Below are positions 20,153 through 28,392 of a stretch of DNA of 36,457 nt, in pieces. The notes under the pieces are model-generated. The model had not been told where the DNA came from, ran no database searches, and saw only the letters and a program-made list of their open reading frames with translations. The stretch is taken from IMG/VR virus record IMGVR_UViG_3300035670_000696, positions 1 through 36,457 of that record; one strand, 5' to 3'. Made by a program: the position numbers and the translations under genes. Position 1 is the first letter of the stretch; the number at the start of each line of letters is the position of its first letter. Source of the stretch: a virus.

Positions 20153-21121
20153 CTAGTAGGACGACACCGCGTTGATCAGAGTCGCCTTCAGGCCGATGCT
20201 GTTCGAGTCCTGCACGACGAGACCAGCGAGTGACAGGGTGACCGGCCCGCCGCTTGGGTTCGCCTCAGGGAACTCCGTGGTGAACGCGCACTTGGCGGCT
20301 TCCAACTTCAGGGAATCCGTGCCGTTCGTGAACACAACCTCGAACGATCCGTAGACCGGTTCATCTTCGGTGGTGCTGCCTGCGGCGGATCCCGTCAAGA
20401 TGGTGCGCCAATCGTTCAGGTCGGACACGACCACATCGAACGTGACCTCGGCCTCCTGACGACCAGGGAACACATCGTCCGGGCTAATCGAACCGGACAG
20501 CATGATCGTCTCTACCGCGTTGCTGACCGTGATCTCACCGGAGGTGATGGACGCGGTAAGCGGCGTCGCGGAGTCCACATCCAACTTGAACGTGCCGGAC
20601 GCGGCGGTGAAGTACGGGGCAGCGGTGTCATCGGTGACAGGGGAGAACGCGCCGGGGAATCCGACGACGGTGCCCATGCCGCTGGCGGTCATCTCGACCG
20701 GGTTCGCGGCCTCGAACGAGAACCCGAGTTCGTCCACCTTGATATCGCGCACCGAGTAGATGTTGCTGCCCAACTTGCCGAACGCGGTCAGGTAGGGCAG
20801 ATCGTCGCCTGTGGTGAACACATGCGTGTAGGTGCCTGATCCGGTGGTGGACACGGACCCTAGTGCGCCGTAGAGCCACAGACCGATGCCGCGTGGGTGC
20901 GCCCTTCCGGTCATATCGACACCGGGCATCACGCCGGTGCGGTTCACGGACGGCGACATGCGTACACCGGAGGTGCGCTCTTCGAGTTCCTGCGCCACCT
21001 CGACGGTGATCACTGCGCCGCCGGTCAAGCCTTGCGCGTAGGTCGGCGACGCGGCGACGCTCGCCTTACCGGACTGCTTGGCGATGCCGATCTGCGCGAT
21101 GGCGGACTGTATTGGGGCCAC
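20153..21121 (-). CDS. Major tail tube protein
   Basis: A 322-residue protein predicted to polymerise into the tail tube. It has the features of Siphoviridae major tail proteins: an N-terminal region (AIAQIGIAKQSGKASVAASP), a beta-rich core with GTYTHVFTTGDDLPYLTAF, and a C-terminal Ig-like part with AEVTFDVVVSDLNDWRTILT and FEVVFTNGTDSLKLEA. The GTG start at 21121 is preceded by AAGGAG at 5 nt, a strong site for an abundant protein. A terminator-like hairpin follows, and frameshifted chaperones lie immediately downstream, as expected. Confidence 0.88.
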   Translation of the reverse strand: MAPIQSAIAQIGIAKQSGKASVAASPTYAQGLTGGAVITVEVAQELEERTSGVRMSPSVNRTGVMPGVDMTGRAHPRGIGLWLYGALGSVSTTGSGTYTHVFTTGDDLPYLTAFGKLGSNIYSVRDIKVDELGFSFEAANPVEMTASGMGTVVGFPGAFSPVTDDTAAPYFTAASGTFKLDVDSATPLTASITSGEITVSNAVETIMLSGSISPDDVFPGRQEAEVTFDVVVSDLNDWRTILTGSAAGSTTEDEPVYGSFEVVFTNGTDSLKLEAAKCAFTTEFPEANPSGGPVTLSLAGLVVQDSNSIGLKATLINAVSSY

Positions 21122-21123
21122 GA

Positions 21124-21366
21124 TTACTCCTTATCGCTTGCCTCTGCCGCCACCGGCTCGGGCTTCTTCTTGGTTGTGGACTTCGGTTCAGCCTTGGTGA
21201 CGACCCCCGCAGCGGCGAGGCGTTCCAGCACAGATGCCATCTTCGAGTCGGCGGGAACGAACTGTCCCTGCTCCAACTCGAACGCCACCGCGCCGTGCCC
21301 AGCCAGGTGCAGTTCGCCCGTGACACGGCAGGGAACGTCGTAGGTCTCCACGACGCCTATGTTCAT
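21124..21366 (-). CDS. Small head-tail region protein
   Basis: An 80-residue protein (MNIGVVETYDVPCRVTGELH...) with a beta-rich N-terminal half, then KMASVLERLAAAGVV and a disordered Lys/Pro/Ala-rich tail (EPKSTTKKKPEPVAAEASDK). The composition parallels the 65-residue protein at 22712-22909, which has a similar lysine-rich end. It lies between the tail terminator and the major tail protein, so a connector accessory role is likely. The ATG at 21366 is chosen; no good ribosome site is visible. Confidence 0.55.
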   Translation of the reverse strand: MNIGVVETYDVPCRVTGELHLAGHGAVAFELEQGQFVPADSKMASVLERLAAAGVVTKAEPKSTTKKKPEPVAAEASDKE

Positions 21367-21373
21367 GGCACGG

Positions 21374-21808
21374 TCACGCAAGCCAGGCGCGGCAGGACAC
21401 ATCCATTTGCAGGGCCACAGTGCGGTGCCGTTCGTCCGCCAGGGTCTCAGCGAGACGCACAGAACTGATCTGCGCCAACTCCACAGTGCTGGTCAAAGTC
21501 GGGTTAGCGGCGACGACATCCTCGACCGCCTGCGCCAGATCCTTCACATCGTCCCGCACCTTCGCGTAGTCCGTGCCGAGGCGGGTCACCTGCACGATCA
21601 CGCGGATCACGAACGTCTCGTCTTTGCCCTGCAGACCGGACACAACGTAGTCGGCGTTCCACTGCTCAGTCTCACCGGACACCCACACCTGCACAGGTTC
21701 ATCCCGCGTCGGGCGACCCAGCGACAGTTGCGCGTCATCGAGCGCACCGGATGCCTCTAGGAGGGCGTAGAGGGCGTCCTGCGCGGCCCAGAAAGCAGAG
21801 CGCACCAT
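21374..21808 (-). CDS. Tail terminator protein
   Basis: A 144-residue protein (MVRSAFWAAQDALYALLEAS...) with a beta-sheet middle (ETFVIRVIVQVTRLGTDYAK) and a helix VKDLAQAVEDVVAANPTLTS. This is the fold and position of lambda gpU-like tail terminators that cap the tail tube and join it to the head. It is placed directly after the head-tail connector, as in HK97-type phages. Confidence 0.7.
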   Translation of the reverse strand: MVRSAFWAAQDALYALLEASGALDDAQLSLGRPTRDEPVQVWVSGETEQWNADYVVSGLQGKDETFVIRVIVQVTRLGTDYAKVRDDVKDLAQAVEDVVAANPTLTSTVELAQISSVRLAETLADERHRTVALQMDVSCRAWLA

Positions 21809-21809
21809 T

Positions 21810-22709
21810 TCATGCCACCCTGGGTCGTCGAGCCCCGTACGTCGCTATCACGGCGTCCACCTCGGGGATGCCTGTGTCGCGTCCAGCGTTCGGGTTCGCG
21901 AGGCTCAGGCGGAAGTCCCCGAGATCGGTCGCCTGCGCGGTCGCCCGAGGCGGCAAAGCCGACGGCACCAGAAACTCGATAGCCAGCATCATCGCGGCGC
22001 GGCGCACCGGACCTGGCACCTGCTCGTACCCGTGCTCGTAATCCACGACGACGTTGTTGTGACCGCGAGGCCACACCTCGTTCGTACGCACCAGCACACC
22101 GGCCTCGTCGTCGATCTCGACATCCAGCAGTTCCGACCCCAGCAGGTCGTCGTCCACCAGATCCACGCCAATGTCCTCACCGTAGATCGTGGCCGAGTTC
22201 AGTTTCGTGATCCGCGTGTCCGGCACCATCAGTCGGGTCGTGTCATCACCCGAGAGCGTCAGCACACGACGCCGCGTGGCGAACGCAACCTGTGCCGCGT
22301 TCTGCATCCGGTCCGTGGCGTAATCCCGCGCCTCGCGAACCTTGTCAGCGTCGTAGTCGTTCGCGGTAATCGTCGGCTCGAACGCACGAAGATCCGCGAT
22401 ATCGAACAGGTACTCGCCCACCGTTTCCAGCGGGTAGGTCACTGACGAGGTGGCACCAGAGATTGTCCACGCCGCCGTCGCCTCGTACACACCCAGGGTT
22501 CCGGTGACCGCGACGGGCAGGTCGTAGTCGTACCAGCCGGTCGTGTGATGCCCATGCAGCGAGGCTGTCGCTGAACCGGACGCGACCACATCACCGAACA
22601 CATCCGACACCGACACGGTCACAGTCGGCGAGGCTGATGTGATCAGGTTGCCGTCGTAGTCGCGCAGCGGAATGTGAATGTGCGCGGGACGGTTCAGCGC
22701 GACGAGCAT
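21810..22709 (-). CDS. Head-to-tail adaptor with N-terminal Ig-like domain
   Basis: A 299-residue protein. Residues 1-95 look like an Ig/beta-sandwich domain (SASPTVTVSVSDVFGDVVAS; GVYEATAAWTISGATSSVTY). The C-terminal part is a gp6-like connector: FDIADLRAFEPTITANDYDA, VREARDYATDRMQ and a final helix VRRAAMMLAIEFLVPSAL. Adaptors usually consist of the second part only (about 120-200 residues), so the N-terminal domain is an addition that may decorate the neck. It follows the capsid region by a short spacer. Confidence 0.75.
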   Translation of the reverse strand: MLVALNRPAHIHIPLRDYDGNLITSASPTVTVSVSDVFGDVVASGSATASLHGHHTTGWYDYDLPVAVTGTLGVYEATAAWTISGATSSVTYPLETVGEYLFDIADLRAFEPTITANDYDADKVREARDYATDRMQNAAQVAFATRRRVLTLSGDDTTRLMVPDTRITKLNSATIYGEDIGVDLVDDDLLGSELLDVEIDDEAGVLVRTNEVWPRGHNNVVVDYEHGYEQVPGPVRRAAMMLAIEFLVPSALPPRATAQATDLGDFRLSLANPNAGRDTGIPEVDAVIATYGARRPRVA

Positions 22710-22711
22710 GG

Positions 22712-22909
22712 CTAGACCTTCTTCGTGCTAGACGGGGTGCGCTTCTTATTCTCCGCCGGGGTGCGCTTCTTCTCCTCGACGAACACCCCACCAAACTTCT
22801 CGGCCATCTCCCGTGGAACCTTCGCGTTCTTCGGGGCGATGAACACCGCAGGACGGTTGGGGTCGCGGCGGTCGTACAAGGGGGCCGTCAAGATGACGTA
22901 CTCAGCCAC
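22712..22909 (-). CDS. Small protein between capsid and connector
   Basis: A 65-residue protein starting at the GTG at 22909 (MAEYVILTAPLYDRRDPNRP) with AGGAGG at 4 nt. It has a compact N-terminal part (AVFIAPKNAKVPREMAEKFG) and a lysine/threonine-rich disordered tail with a repeated KKRTP motif. It is the first gene after the strong hairpin that follows the capsid gene. A head-completion or connector accessory role is inferred from position; the family is not recognised. Confidence 0.6.
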   Translation of the reverse strand: MAEYVILTAPLYDRRDPNRPAVFIAPKNAKVPREMAEKFGGVFVEEKKRTPAENKKRTPSSTKKV

Positions 22910-22928
22910 AGTTCCTCCTACCAAAGGT

Positions 22929-22963
22929 TGAGGGGGCCGGGGCCGCTGGCCCCAGCCCCCTCA
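22929..22963 (-). terminator. Strong hairpin after the major capsid gene
   Basis: TGAGGGGGC pairs with GCCCCCTCA, then after one mismatch GGGGC pairs with GCCCC around loop CGCTG: a 15-position stem with one mismatch. On the minus strand it begins 21 bases after the capsid stop and is followed by CAACCTTTGG. It likely attenuates transcription so that capsid protein is made in excess. Confidence 0.7.
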
Positions 22964-22983
22964 GTTGGGTTATTCAGTTGTGG

Positions 22984-24258
22984 TTAGGCAACCGACTTCG
23001 CGAACGCGCCCGGGGTGATGACACCGAACGCAGCGCGCATCGTGGCCAGGAACGCGACCTGACGCTTGATGAAGTAGTCGCTGTGTGAATCCGACGCGGA
23101 CACCTCGACACCGGAACGGACCCAGAGGACCGCCTCGGAGCCGCGACCGACCAGCGGGGTGCCACTGGTGAACGCGGTGTGAACGATAGCCGGAACACCC
23201 CAGATGGTGGCGGGGCCGCCAGCAACCGGGTTGCCGTAGGCGTACGGGCCGTCAGTGGTGGTTGATCCACCGAGACGGGCCAGCACCAGGCTCTCGTAGT
23301 CCTCCGGATGAATGCCGATGAAGTCAGGCTCCATGAAGGCGTTCGTACGGATGGTCGTGATGCACTTGTGCAGGGAGTCGAGCATCGTCACCGAGGCCGA
23401 GGAACGGTCCACGGATCCGATGGACGAGTTGGTGTAGATGCCCTCGAGGTCCTGGCTGGTGCCAGCACCGGACAGCACCTGGGTCTGCAAGCGGCGGCGA
23501 ACACCGTCGATCAGACGCTCGTTCAGCCAGCCCTCGACGAACGCCTGATCCTGCAGGGCGCGACGAGTCGCAGGGATGAAGTGCGTGATCTCGCGCACGT
23601 TCTTGGTCCGCTTGGTGAAGGCCACTGCCGACTCCGGCGCATCCGAACCTTCAGCGGTCGGCGACGCGGCGTTGGTGTAGGTGGTCTCCTCCAGGTACTC
23701 GACCACATCGCTATCGGTGGTCTGGGTGCTGATGACGCTGAGGAAGTCCAGAGTCGCGAGCGACTTCGGGACGATCAGCGACAGGCGGTCAGCCTGCGGA
23801 GCGAGGTCAGCGTTGTTGCCGATGCTGACGAGCGTCTTCATCATGGCGCGGTCGATGACCTTCACACCCTCAGTCGTGCCGACCGGGATGTTCTCCGACA
23901 TGCCAGCGCGCTCCTTCAGTGCGCGGTAGACATCGGACTTCACGAACGCCTCACCGAAGGTGCGTGCAACGGCTTCGTCGCCGCCCTTCTGTGCAACGTC
24001 GAGTGCGCCTTCGCTGACGAGTTCGAGCAGGCGAGACCGCTTGGCCTCCATGCTGGCGACCTCGTCGCGGATCGCGTCGTACTGCTTGCCGGCAGCGTCC
24101 AACTTCTCGAACGCCTCAGTGTCAGCGGTGAAGTCGACGCCTTCGGACTTTGCGCTTTGGCGGAGTCCATCGAACTCTGCCCATGCCTTGCCCGCCTCGG
24201 CCTTGCGCGCCTCGATCTGCGCTCCAAGGTCGCGGACCTGGGCCTTCAGGTCTGCCAT
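22984..24258 (-). CDS. Major capsid protein, HK97 fold
   Basis: A 424-residue capsid precursor. Residues 1-75 are a coiled-coil scaffold-like delta domain (MADLKAQVRDLGAQIEARKA; EKLDAAGKQYDAIRDEVASM) that the neighbouring protease would remove. The HK97-fold region follows, including SLATLDFLSVISTQTTDSDV, NVREITHFIPATRRALQDQA, LNERLIDGVRRRLQTQVLSG and the C-terminal AVLWVRSGVEVSASDS...FIKRQVAFLATMRAAFGV. The ATG at 24258 has GAGGAG at 7 nt. It lies next to the protease and upstream of a strong terminator hairpin. Confidence 0.95.
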   Translation of the reverse strand: MADLKAQVRDLGAQIEARKAEAGKAWAEFDGLRQSAKSEGVDFTADTEAFEKLDAAGKQYDAIRDEVASMEAKRSRLLELVSEGALDVAQKGGDEAVARTFGEAFVKSDVYRALKERAGMSENIPVGTTEGVKVIDRAMMKTLVSIGNNADLAPQADRLSLIVPKSLATLDFLSVISTQTTDSDVVEYLEETTYTNAASPTAEGSDAPESAVAFTKRTKNVREITHFIPATRRALQDQAFVEGWLNERLIDGVRRRLQTQVLSGAGTSQDLEGIYTNSSIGSVDRSSASVTMLDSLHKCITTIRTNAFMEPDFIGIHPEDYESLVLARLGGSTTTDGPYAYGNPVAGGPATIWGVPAIVHTAFTSGTPLVGRGSEAVLWVRSGVEVSASDSHSDYFIKRQVAFLATMRAAFGVITPGAFAKSVA

Positions 24259-24262
24259 ATCG

Positions 24263-25534
24263 TTACTCCTCTGTGTGCCGTGGACGGGCGAGCAGCATGG
24301 CGAGCCGCTCGGTGTCAATCGTGGGGGGTTCGTCACGCGAGACTTCCTCGACAACGTCGATGGTCTCGGTGAGGTCTTTGGTTGCGGACTGTTGCGCCGC
24401 GCTGCGTTCCTCTGCCCAACGCATCGCACGCTCTGATTCGCGGCGTGATCCGCCGCCCCAGAGTGCGTGTGCGACTACGCCGGGTGATGGATAGTCGGGG
24501 TGATCGGGGTCCGCTGCGTCCGCGTCGAGGTCCACCATGTGTCGGGCGAACCAGGCGGCCATGCGGGTCGCCTTCGCCTCGGACACGAATCCGTCAGCCA
24601 TCTGGCGGGCCTCACGAATGGTGCGCTCGACAACGCCGTCTCCGGCGAGGCCTTCCTCGTACCATGCGAGACCCTTGCGTGCGTTGGCGCGCATCCAGCG
24701 CGGAGACTCGTACTTCGCCTCCGCGTCGAGGTTCTTCAGCGAATCGGTGGATGGTGCAGGCAGCGGGTCGATGACAGTGACAGTCTCAGCGCGGTGACCG
24801 ACCAGGGTTTCGGTTTCTTCCCACCCGTCGTCGTCGCGCTGGAAGATGCGGATCAGTAGCGCGGGGTTCTCCGGTGTCGCGTTCAGGGTGAAACTTGATC
24901 CAGGCACACCGAGGGTGCCTTCAGTCATCACATGCTCGATGCGTCCACGCGCCGTGCCGCCGGAGGAATCCCACTGCACGAACACGCCTTCGCGTACCTC
25001 GTCAGCGGTGGCCTTCTCGCGTGGGTGGAACCGTGAGGCGGCTTCCAGCAGCACCGTGTCAGGGTTCATGCCCAGCAGTGTCGGTCCGACCTCGAATAGG
25101 TCGATCTCCGTCAGTTCACGAACGCGCCCGTATTCGAGGTCGTCCACATCCTGATAGCCGGTGGCGAAGTACCCGAACGAGAACTCGCGGACGCGGCGCT
25201 CCTTCAATAGGCGAGCGATGTACGCGGCCTTCGTGTTGTTGTCCACGTCGAGGCGCGCCTGCACGAACAGACCCTCGGGTCGTTCTTCGGCCTTCTCGAC
25301 GTAGCCGATGTGCGACATCGGGTCGTCCCAATCGTGCGACCAGATCACGGGGATCCGGTCACCGGATGATTCCCAATCCGCGAGAGACTTCGCGAACGCA
25401 CCGGGCATCACGCGATCCCCACCGAGGTCCACGTTTCCGAAGACGGACACGATGGCCTCGAACGTTCCATTAGGTGCGTCCTGCACTGCCTTGAAGGCGG
25501 CGCGGACATTCTTGATCTCGTGGCGCACGGTCAT
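24263..25534 (-). CDS. Prohead protease fused to Tudor-like and helical domains
   Basis: A 423-residue protein with three parts. Residues 1-165 are an HK97-type (S78) prohead protease with H67 (IWSHDWDD) and S119 (REFSFGYFATG). Residues 180-256 look like a small SH3/Tudor-like domain (GVFVQWDSSGGTARGRIEHV, PALLIRIFQRDDDGW). Residues 270-380 form a helical domain (YESPRWMRANARKGLAWYEE, ADGFVSEAKATRMAAWFARH, PGVVAHALWGGGSRRESERA). Typical proteases of this family are about 180-230 residues, so more than half of this protein is extra. It stops 4 bp before the capsid start. Confidence 0.85.
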   Translation of the reverse strand: MTVRHEIKNVRAAFKAVQDAPNGTFEAIVSVFGNVDLGGDRVMPGAFAKSLADWESSGDRIPVIWSHDWDDPMSHIGYVEKAEERPEGLFVQARLDVDNNTKAAYIARLLKERRVREFSFGYFATGYQDVDDLEYGRVRELTEIDLFEVGPTLLGMNPDTVLLEAASRFHPREKATADEVREGVFVQWDSSGGTARGRIEHVMTEGTLGVPGSSFTLNATPENPALLIRIFQRDDDGWEETETLVGHRAETVTVIDPLPAPSTDSLKNLDAEAKYESPRWMRANARKGLAWYEEGLAGDGVVERTIREARQMADGFVSEAKATRMAAWFARHMVDLDADAADPDHPDYPSPGVVAHALWGGGSRRESERAMRWAEERSAAQQSATKDLTETIDVVEEVSRDEPPTIDTERLAMLLARPRHTEE

Positions 25535-25549
25535 AGGTTCACCTTTCGG

Positions 25550-26377
25550 TCACAGGTTCAGCAGTTCTAGGAGTTCGTCCTCATGCCAGCCGCGCAGCCA
25601 GACCGTGCCTGCGGCCTTTCCGCGCAGTCGTGACGAACGGCGCGTGGTCGTACCTGTCAGGGCGACCTGACCGACACAGCGGTTCGTCAGTTCCAGGGGC
25701 GTGCTCTCGACCGCGCCGTTGTATCCGCAGCGACCGACGACGGTTCCGGTGATCGTGGACGGTCTCGAGGTGACGCGACCTGTTCGCAGGATCGGTCCGA
25801 TGACGGGCGGCTGGTATCCGTGTCCGCTGCTCGGGCTGAACGTGATGCCGCTGGCGGTGCCGCTGATTGTGATGCTGCCCGATACGGAGCCGGTCAGCGC
25901 GGGCGACCCGACCACTGATCCTGTGATCGTGATTGTGCCTGACAGCACACCTTGATTGCCTTCGATCCCGGTGGCGGTGCCGCTGAATACGAGAGAGCCT
26001 TGCGCGCCGCCTACCAGACTTGGTGAGCCGGACGCTGATCCGCTGCTGGTCGATACCCCGCTGGCGCTGCCCGCGTAGCCTGCCTGTCCGGTTGCGTTGC
26101 CGCTGGCAGTGATCGTGCCGCTTATCGAACCGAACTTGCCTGCTGTGCCTTGCGCGGTTCCGGTGATCGTCAGTGTGCCGGATGCGGTTCCGGTGAGATC
26201 GACGATGCTGGCGAGGTCCGCGTAGGTGTCGTTGGTGGCACCGAGTTGGGCGTAGTCGCTGGCGAGGGTGGCGATGTCCGTGTAGAGGCGGTATCCAGCC
26301 AGGTTCGCATAGGAGAAGCCGGTCAGGTTCGCGTAAGTCGTGTAGTCCTGACTGATGTCGAGATACGTGCGGGCCAT
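25550..26377 (-). CDS. Head-region protein with six 20-residue repeats
   Basis: A 275-residue protein. Residues 4-58 are rich in Tyr, with TY/DY-x-x-L units (DYTTYANL, DYAQLGATNDTYADL). Residues 63-182 are exactly six tandem 20-residue repeats of the form G-x-x-SGTITISGTATG followed by a five-residue variable end, suggesting a beta-helix or beta-solenoid. The C-terminal 90 residues are basic and Arg-rich (TTRRSSRLRGKAAGTVWLRG). It lies between the portal-side genes and the protease, so a head fibre, decoration or internal protein is most likely. Family not recognised. Confidence 0.6.
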   Translation of the reverse strand: MARTYLDISQDYTTYANLTGFSYANLAGYRLYTDIATLASDYAQLGATNDTYADLASIVDLTGTASGTLTITGTAQGTAGKFGSISGTITASGNATGQAGYAGSASGVSTSSGSASGSPSLVGGAQGSLVFSGTATGIEGNQGVLSGTITITGSVVGSPALTGSVSGSITISGTASGITFSPSSGHGYQPPVIGPILRTGRVTSRPSTITGTVVGRCGYNGAVESTPLELTNRCVGQVALTGTTTRRSSRLRGKAAGTVWLRGWHEDELLELLNL

Positions 26378-26389
26378 GCCCGTGCCCTA

Positions 26390-26752
26390 CTAGGCGACTG
26401 ATTCGGACAGGCTGCCCGAGGTGATCGTGTAGGTGCCTTGTGTGGCGAACGTCTGCGGGGTGTCCAGGGCACGCGACCCGAGAAATGTGCCAGCAGTGCT
26501 AGCACTCCAATACCCGATGTGGCTGATCGTCGTCGATCCCGGCACATCGAACACAAGGTTCGCGCTAGTCGCCACGGACCCGTTCGATGGTGACGCCCAG
26601 GTGATCGCCTCACGCGAATACGCGGGCGACCCGCCTGTGACCTCCCCGGTGCCGTTCGATCCGGGGTCCGCTGTGTGCAGCGATGCGTAGGTGGCCGATG
26701 CGCTGAATCCGTTCAGGGCGGCAGCCTTGCCGCTGCTGGTCAAGCCTGCCAT
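26390..26752 (-). CDS. Virion decoration-type protein
   Basis: A 120-residue beta-rich protein with the recognisable phage motif SLHTADPGSNGTGEVTGG (about residues 24-41), then YSREAITWASP, FDVPGSTTISHIGYWSASTA and GTFLGSRAL. Proteins with this motif are usually annotated as phage structural or fibre-associated proteins. GAGGAG precedes the ATG at 26752. It sits directly after the portal gene and before the repeat protein, so the two may assemble together on the virion. Confidence 0.55.
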   Translation of the reverse strand: MAGLTSSGKAAALNGFSASATYASLHTADPGSNGTGEVTGGSPAYSREAITWASPSNGSVATSANLVFDVPGSTTISHIGYWSASTAGTFLGSRALDTPQTFATQGTYTITSGSLSESVA

Positions 26753-26755
26753 GTG

Positions 26756-28162
26756 CTACTCCTCGATGATTCGGACGATGTTGCCTTGGTCGTCGCGTTC
26801 GACACGCTTCGTGCGCGACGCCACCTCAGGTACGGTCAGGTTCACGACGGGCGCGGGCATGTTCACCAGGGCGTCAGTGATCGACTGCACCAAGAACGCG
26901 GGGTCGGTTGCGCCCTGATCCGATGTGCCGCCTGCGTCCGCCTCCGTCACCATCGGGGCGACACCCACCGGCAGCATGTTCACCGGCATAAAGACGGTGT
27001 CAGCAACCGGATCGTCCAGTGCAGGCAGGTTCTCGTAACGGCGGCGTTCGTTGATCGTCGTCGTCGATGCCTGCTGCGTCAGCATGTGCATCCGTGCGCG
27101 AGCCTCCGGGTCAGGGCGCAGCAGTTCGTTCGTGTCGAACTCTAGGAACAGTCCATCCCACGACGGTTCCGGGTCCACGAGTTGCACGTTCAGCGCGTCC
27201 TCGATCAGCACCAACTTCGTGGCGATGGCGTCGAATAGGGCCTTGCGGTATTCACCGACTGAGGCGTAGGTGCCGCGCTCCAACCCGAGCAGCGTCGGAG
27301 CAACGTCGTAGGCGGCGCACACCTCTTCGCGTGAGAGTTTCCGCTGCGAGATCAAGTCCATGTCCACCGGGGTGACGCCCAGACGTTCCGGCTTGAGTCC
27401 CTGGTCCAGGATCATCGCCTTGCCTGCGTTCTCGGAACCCGCGTACAACTTCGACAGTTCCTCGCGTAGGCGCGGGATGACGTTCTCACCGAGCCGCTGA
27501 TCCGTCGTGAAGGCGGCGCGTGGCGTGATCCCGTTGCGTACGTTCTCCGCCTGGTAGGTCTGTGCGGCGTCCTCCAGGGCGAGCGTGGACCGCAGAGACT
27601 CGATAGGTGATCCACCGGGCAGCGAGATGTGCACGACTTCTTCGCGACCGACGGAGATGGGTTCGGAACCGACGACGACGTTGTACCCGAGGATGTTCTG
27701 GTGGTCGTCGCGGACTACCTGCACATGACGCCACGGCACCGGCCACAACTCTGCGGGCGTGGACCCTGCGCCGCGTTCGCGGACCTTCACCGCGAGGGCG
27801 TGCCCATGCACATGCGCGTCGAGAGCGAGGTGGGCCTTCAGTTGGAACTCGGACCCGAACGGGTACGGGCGGCGGATCAGTTGCGCCAGCGTCGAGGTGC
27901 GGTCGCGTTCGCGTGTGTCCACATCAGCGCCGGAATATGACTTCAGTGGGTTGCGGGCGATCCCGTAGACGAGTTTCATCACCACGGCGTGCAGCATCGG
28001 CTGCGACCGGAACACACCTTCGTACGAGTAGGTCAGCCCGTCGCCGCGCAACAGGGACACGATGTTCTGTGTCGATCCGACTGTGGTGGTGCTGCGGCTC
28101 GGGAACGGGTAGGCCTTCGCGCCGACGTTTCGTGGGCGACCCCCGCTGACGATGATGGTCAT
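26756..28162 (-). CDS. Portal protein, HK97 family
   Basis: A 468-residue portal, the dodecameric channel at the packaging vertex. Recognisable segments are FRSQPMLHAVVMKLVYGIAR, PNPFGS-like SEFQLKAHLALDAHVHGHAL, ELWPVPWRHVQVVRD, LSREEVCAAYDVAPTLLGLE and INERRRYENLPALDDPVAD. The C-terminal tail (APVVNLTVPEVASRTKRVER) is the variable end often shared by actinophage portals. The start overlaps the LSm-like gene by ATGA. Length and order are typical. Confidence 0.93.
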   Translation of the reverse strand: MTIIVSGGRPRNVGAKAYPFPSRSTTTVGSTQNIVSLLRGDGLTYSYEGVFRSQPMLHAVVMKLVYGIARNPLKSYSGADVDTRERDRTSTLAQLIRRPYPFGSEFQLKAHLALDAHVHGHALAVKVRERGAGSTPAELWPVPWRHVQVVRDDHQNILGYNVVVGSEPISVGREEVVHISLPGGSPIESLRSTLALEDAAQTYQAENVRNGITPRAAFTTDQRLGENVIPRLREELSKLYAGSENAGKAMILDQGLKPERLGVTPVDMDLISQRKLSREEVCAAYDVAPTLLGLERGTYASVGEYRKALFDAIATKLVLIEDALNVQLVDPEPSWDGLFLEFDTNELLRPDPEARARMHMLTQQASTTTINERRRYENLPALDDPVADTVFMPVNMLPVGVAPMVTEADAGGTSDQGATDPAFLVQSITDALVNMPAPVVNLTVPEVASRTKRVERDDQGNIVRIIEE

Positions 28163-28392
28163 GCTTCACTCCCAGGTAGCCGCTGCATCCACGCGACCAT
28201 CTGGCGCGGGATGATGGCTTCCCCGTCTACGACTTCGGTCGTGTCGCTGGTCAGGTACTTCGCGTGATGCAGCACCAGGCAGTCCCGGTAGACGCCGACG
28301 AGGACGCCACGCAAGGAGGCACCGGCGGTTGTGTGAACGACGACTGTCTCCCGCACAACCTTCGGAAGCCACCTCACTTGGACTATGTTCAT
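28159..28392 (-). CDS. LSm-like small protein
   Basis: A 77-residue protein (MNIVQVRWLPKVVRETVVVH...) with a beta-barrel-like pattern: VRETVVVHTTAGASLRGVLV, YRDCLVLHHAKYL, EAIIPRQMVAWMQRLP. The strand-turn order resembles Sm/LSm folds. ATGA overlaps at both ends couple it to the glycosyltransferase and portal genes. Whether it binds RNA or is a small head accessory protein is unknown. Confidence 0.55.
   Translation of the reverse strand: MNIVQVRWLPKVVRETVVVHTTAGASLRGVLVGVYRDCLVLHHAKYLTSDTTEVVDGEAIIPRQMVAWMQRLPGSEA

Noticed and set aside
23308-24372. Plus-strand frame of 354 codons opposite the major capsid gene
   Set aside because: Antisense shadow of the capsid gene in GC-rich DNA, with no ribosome site and no recognisable domain.
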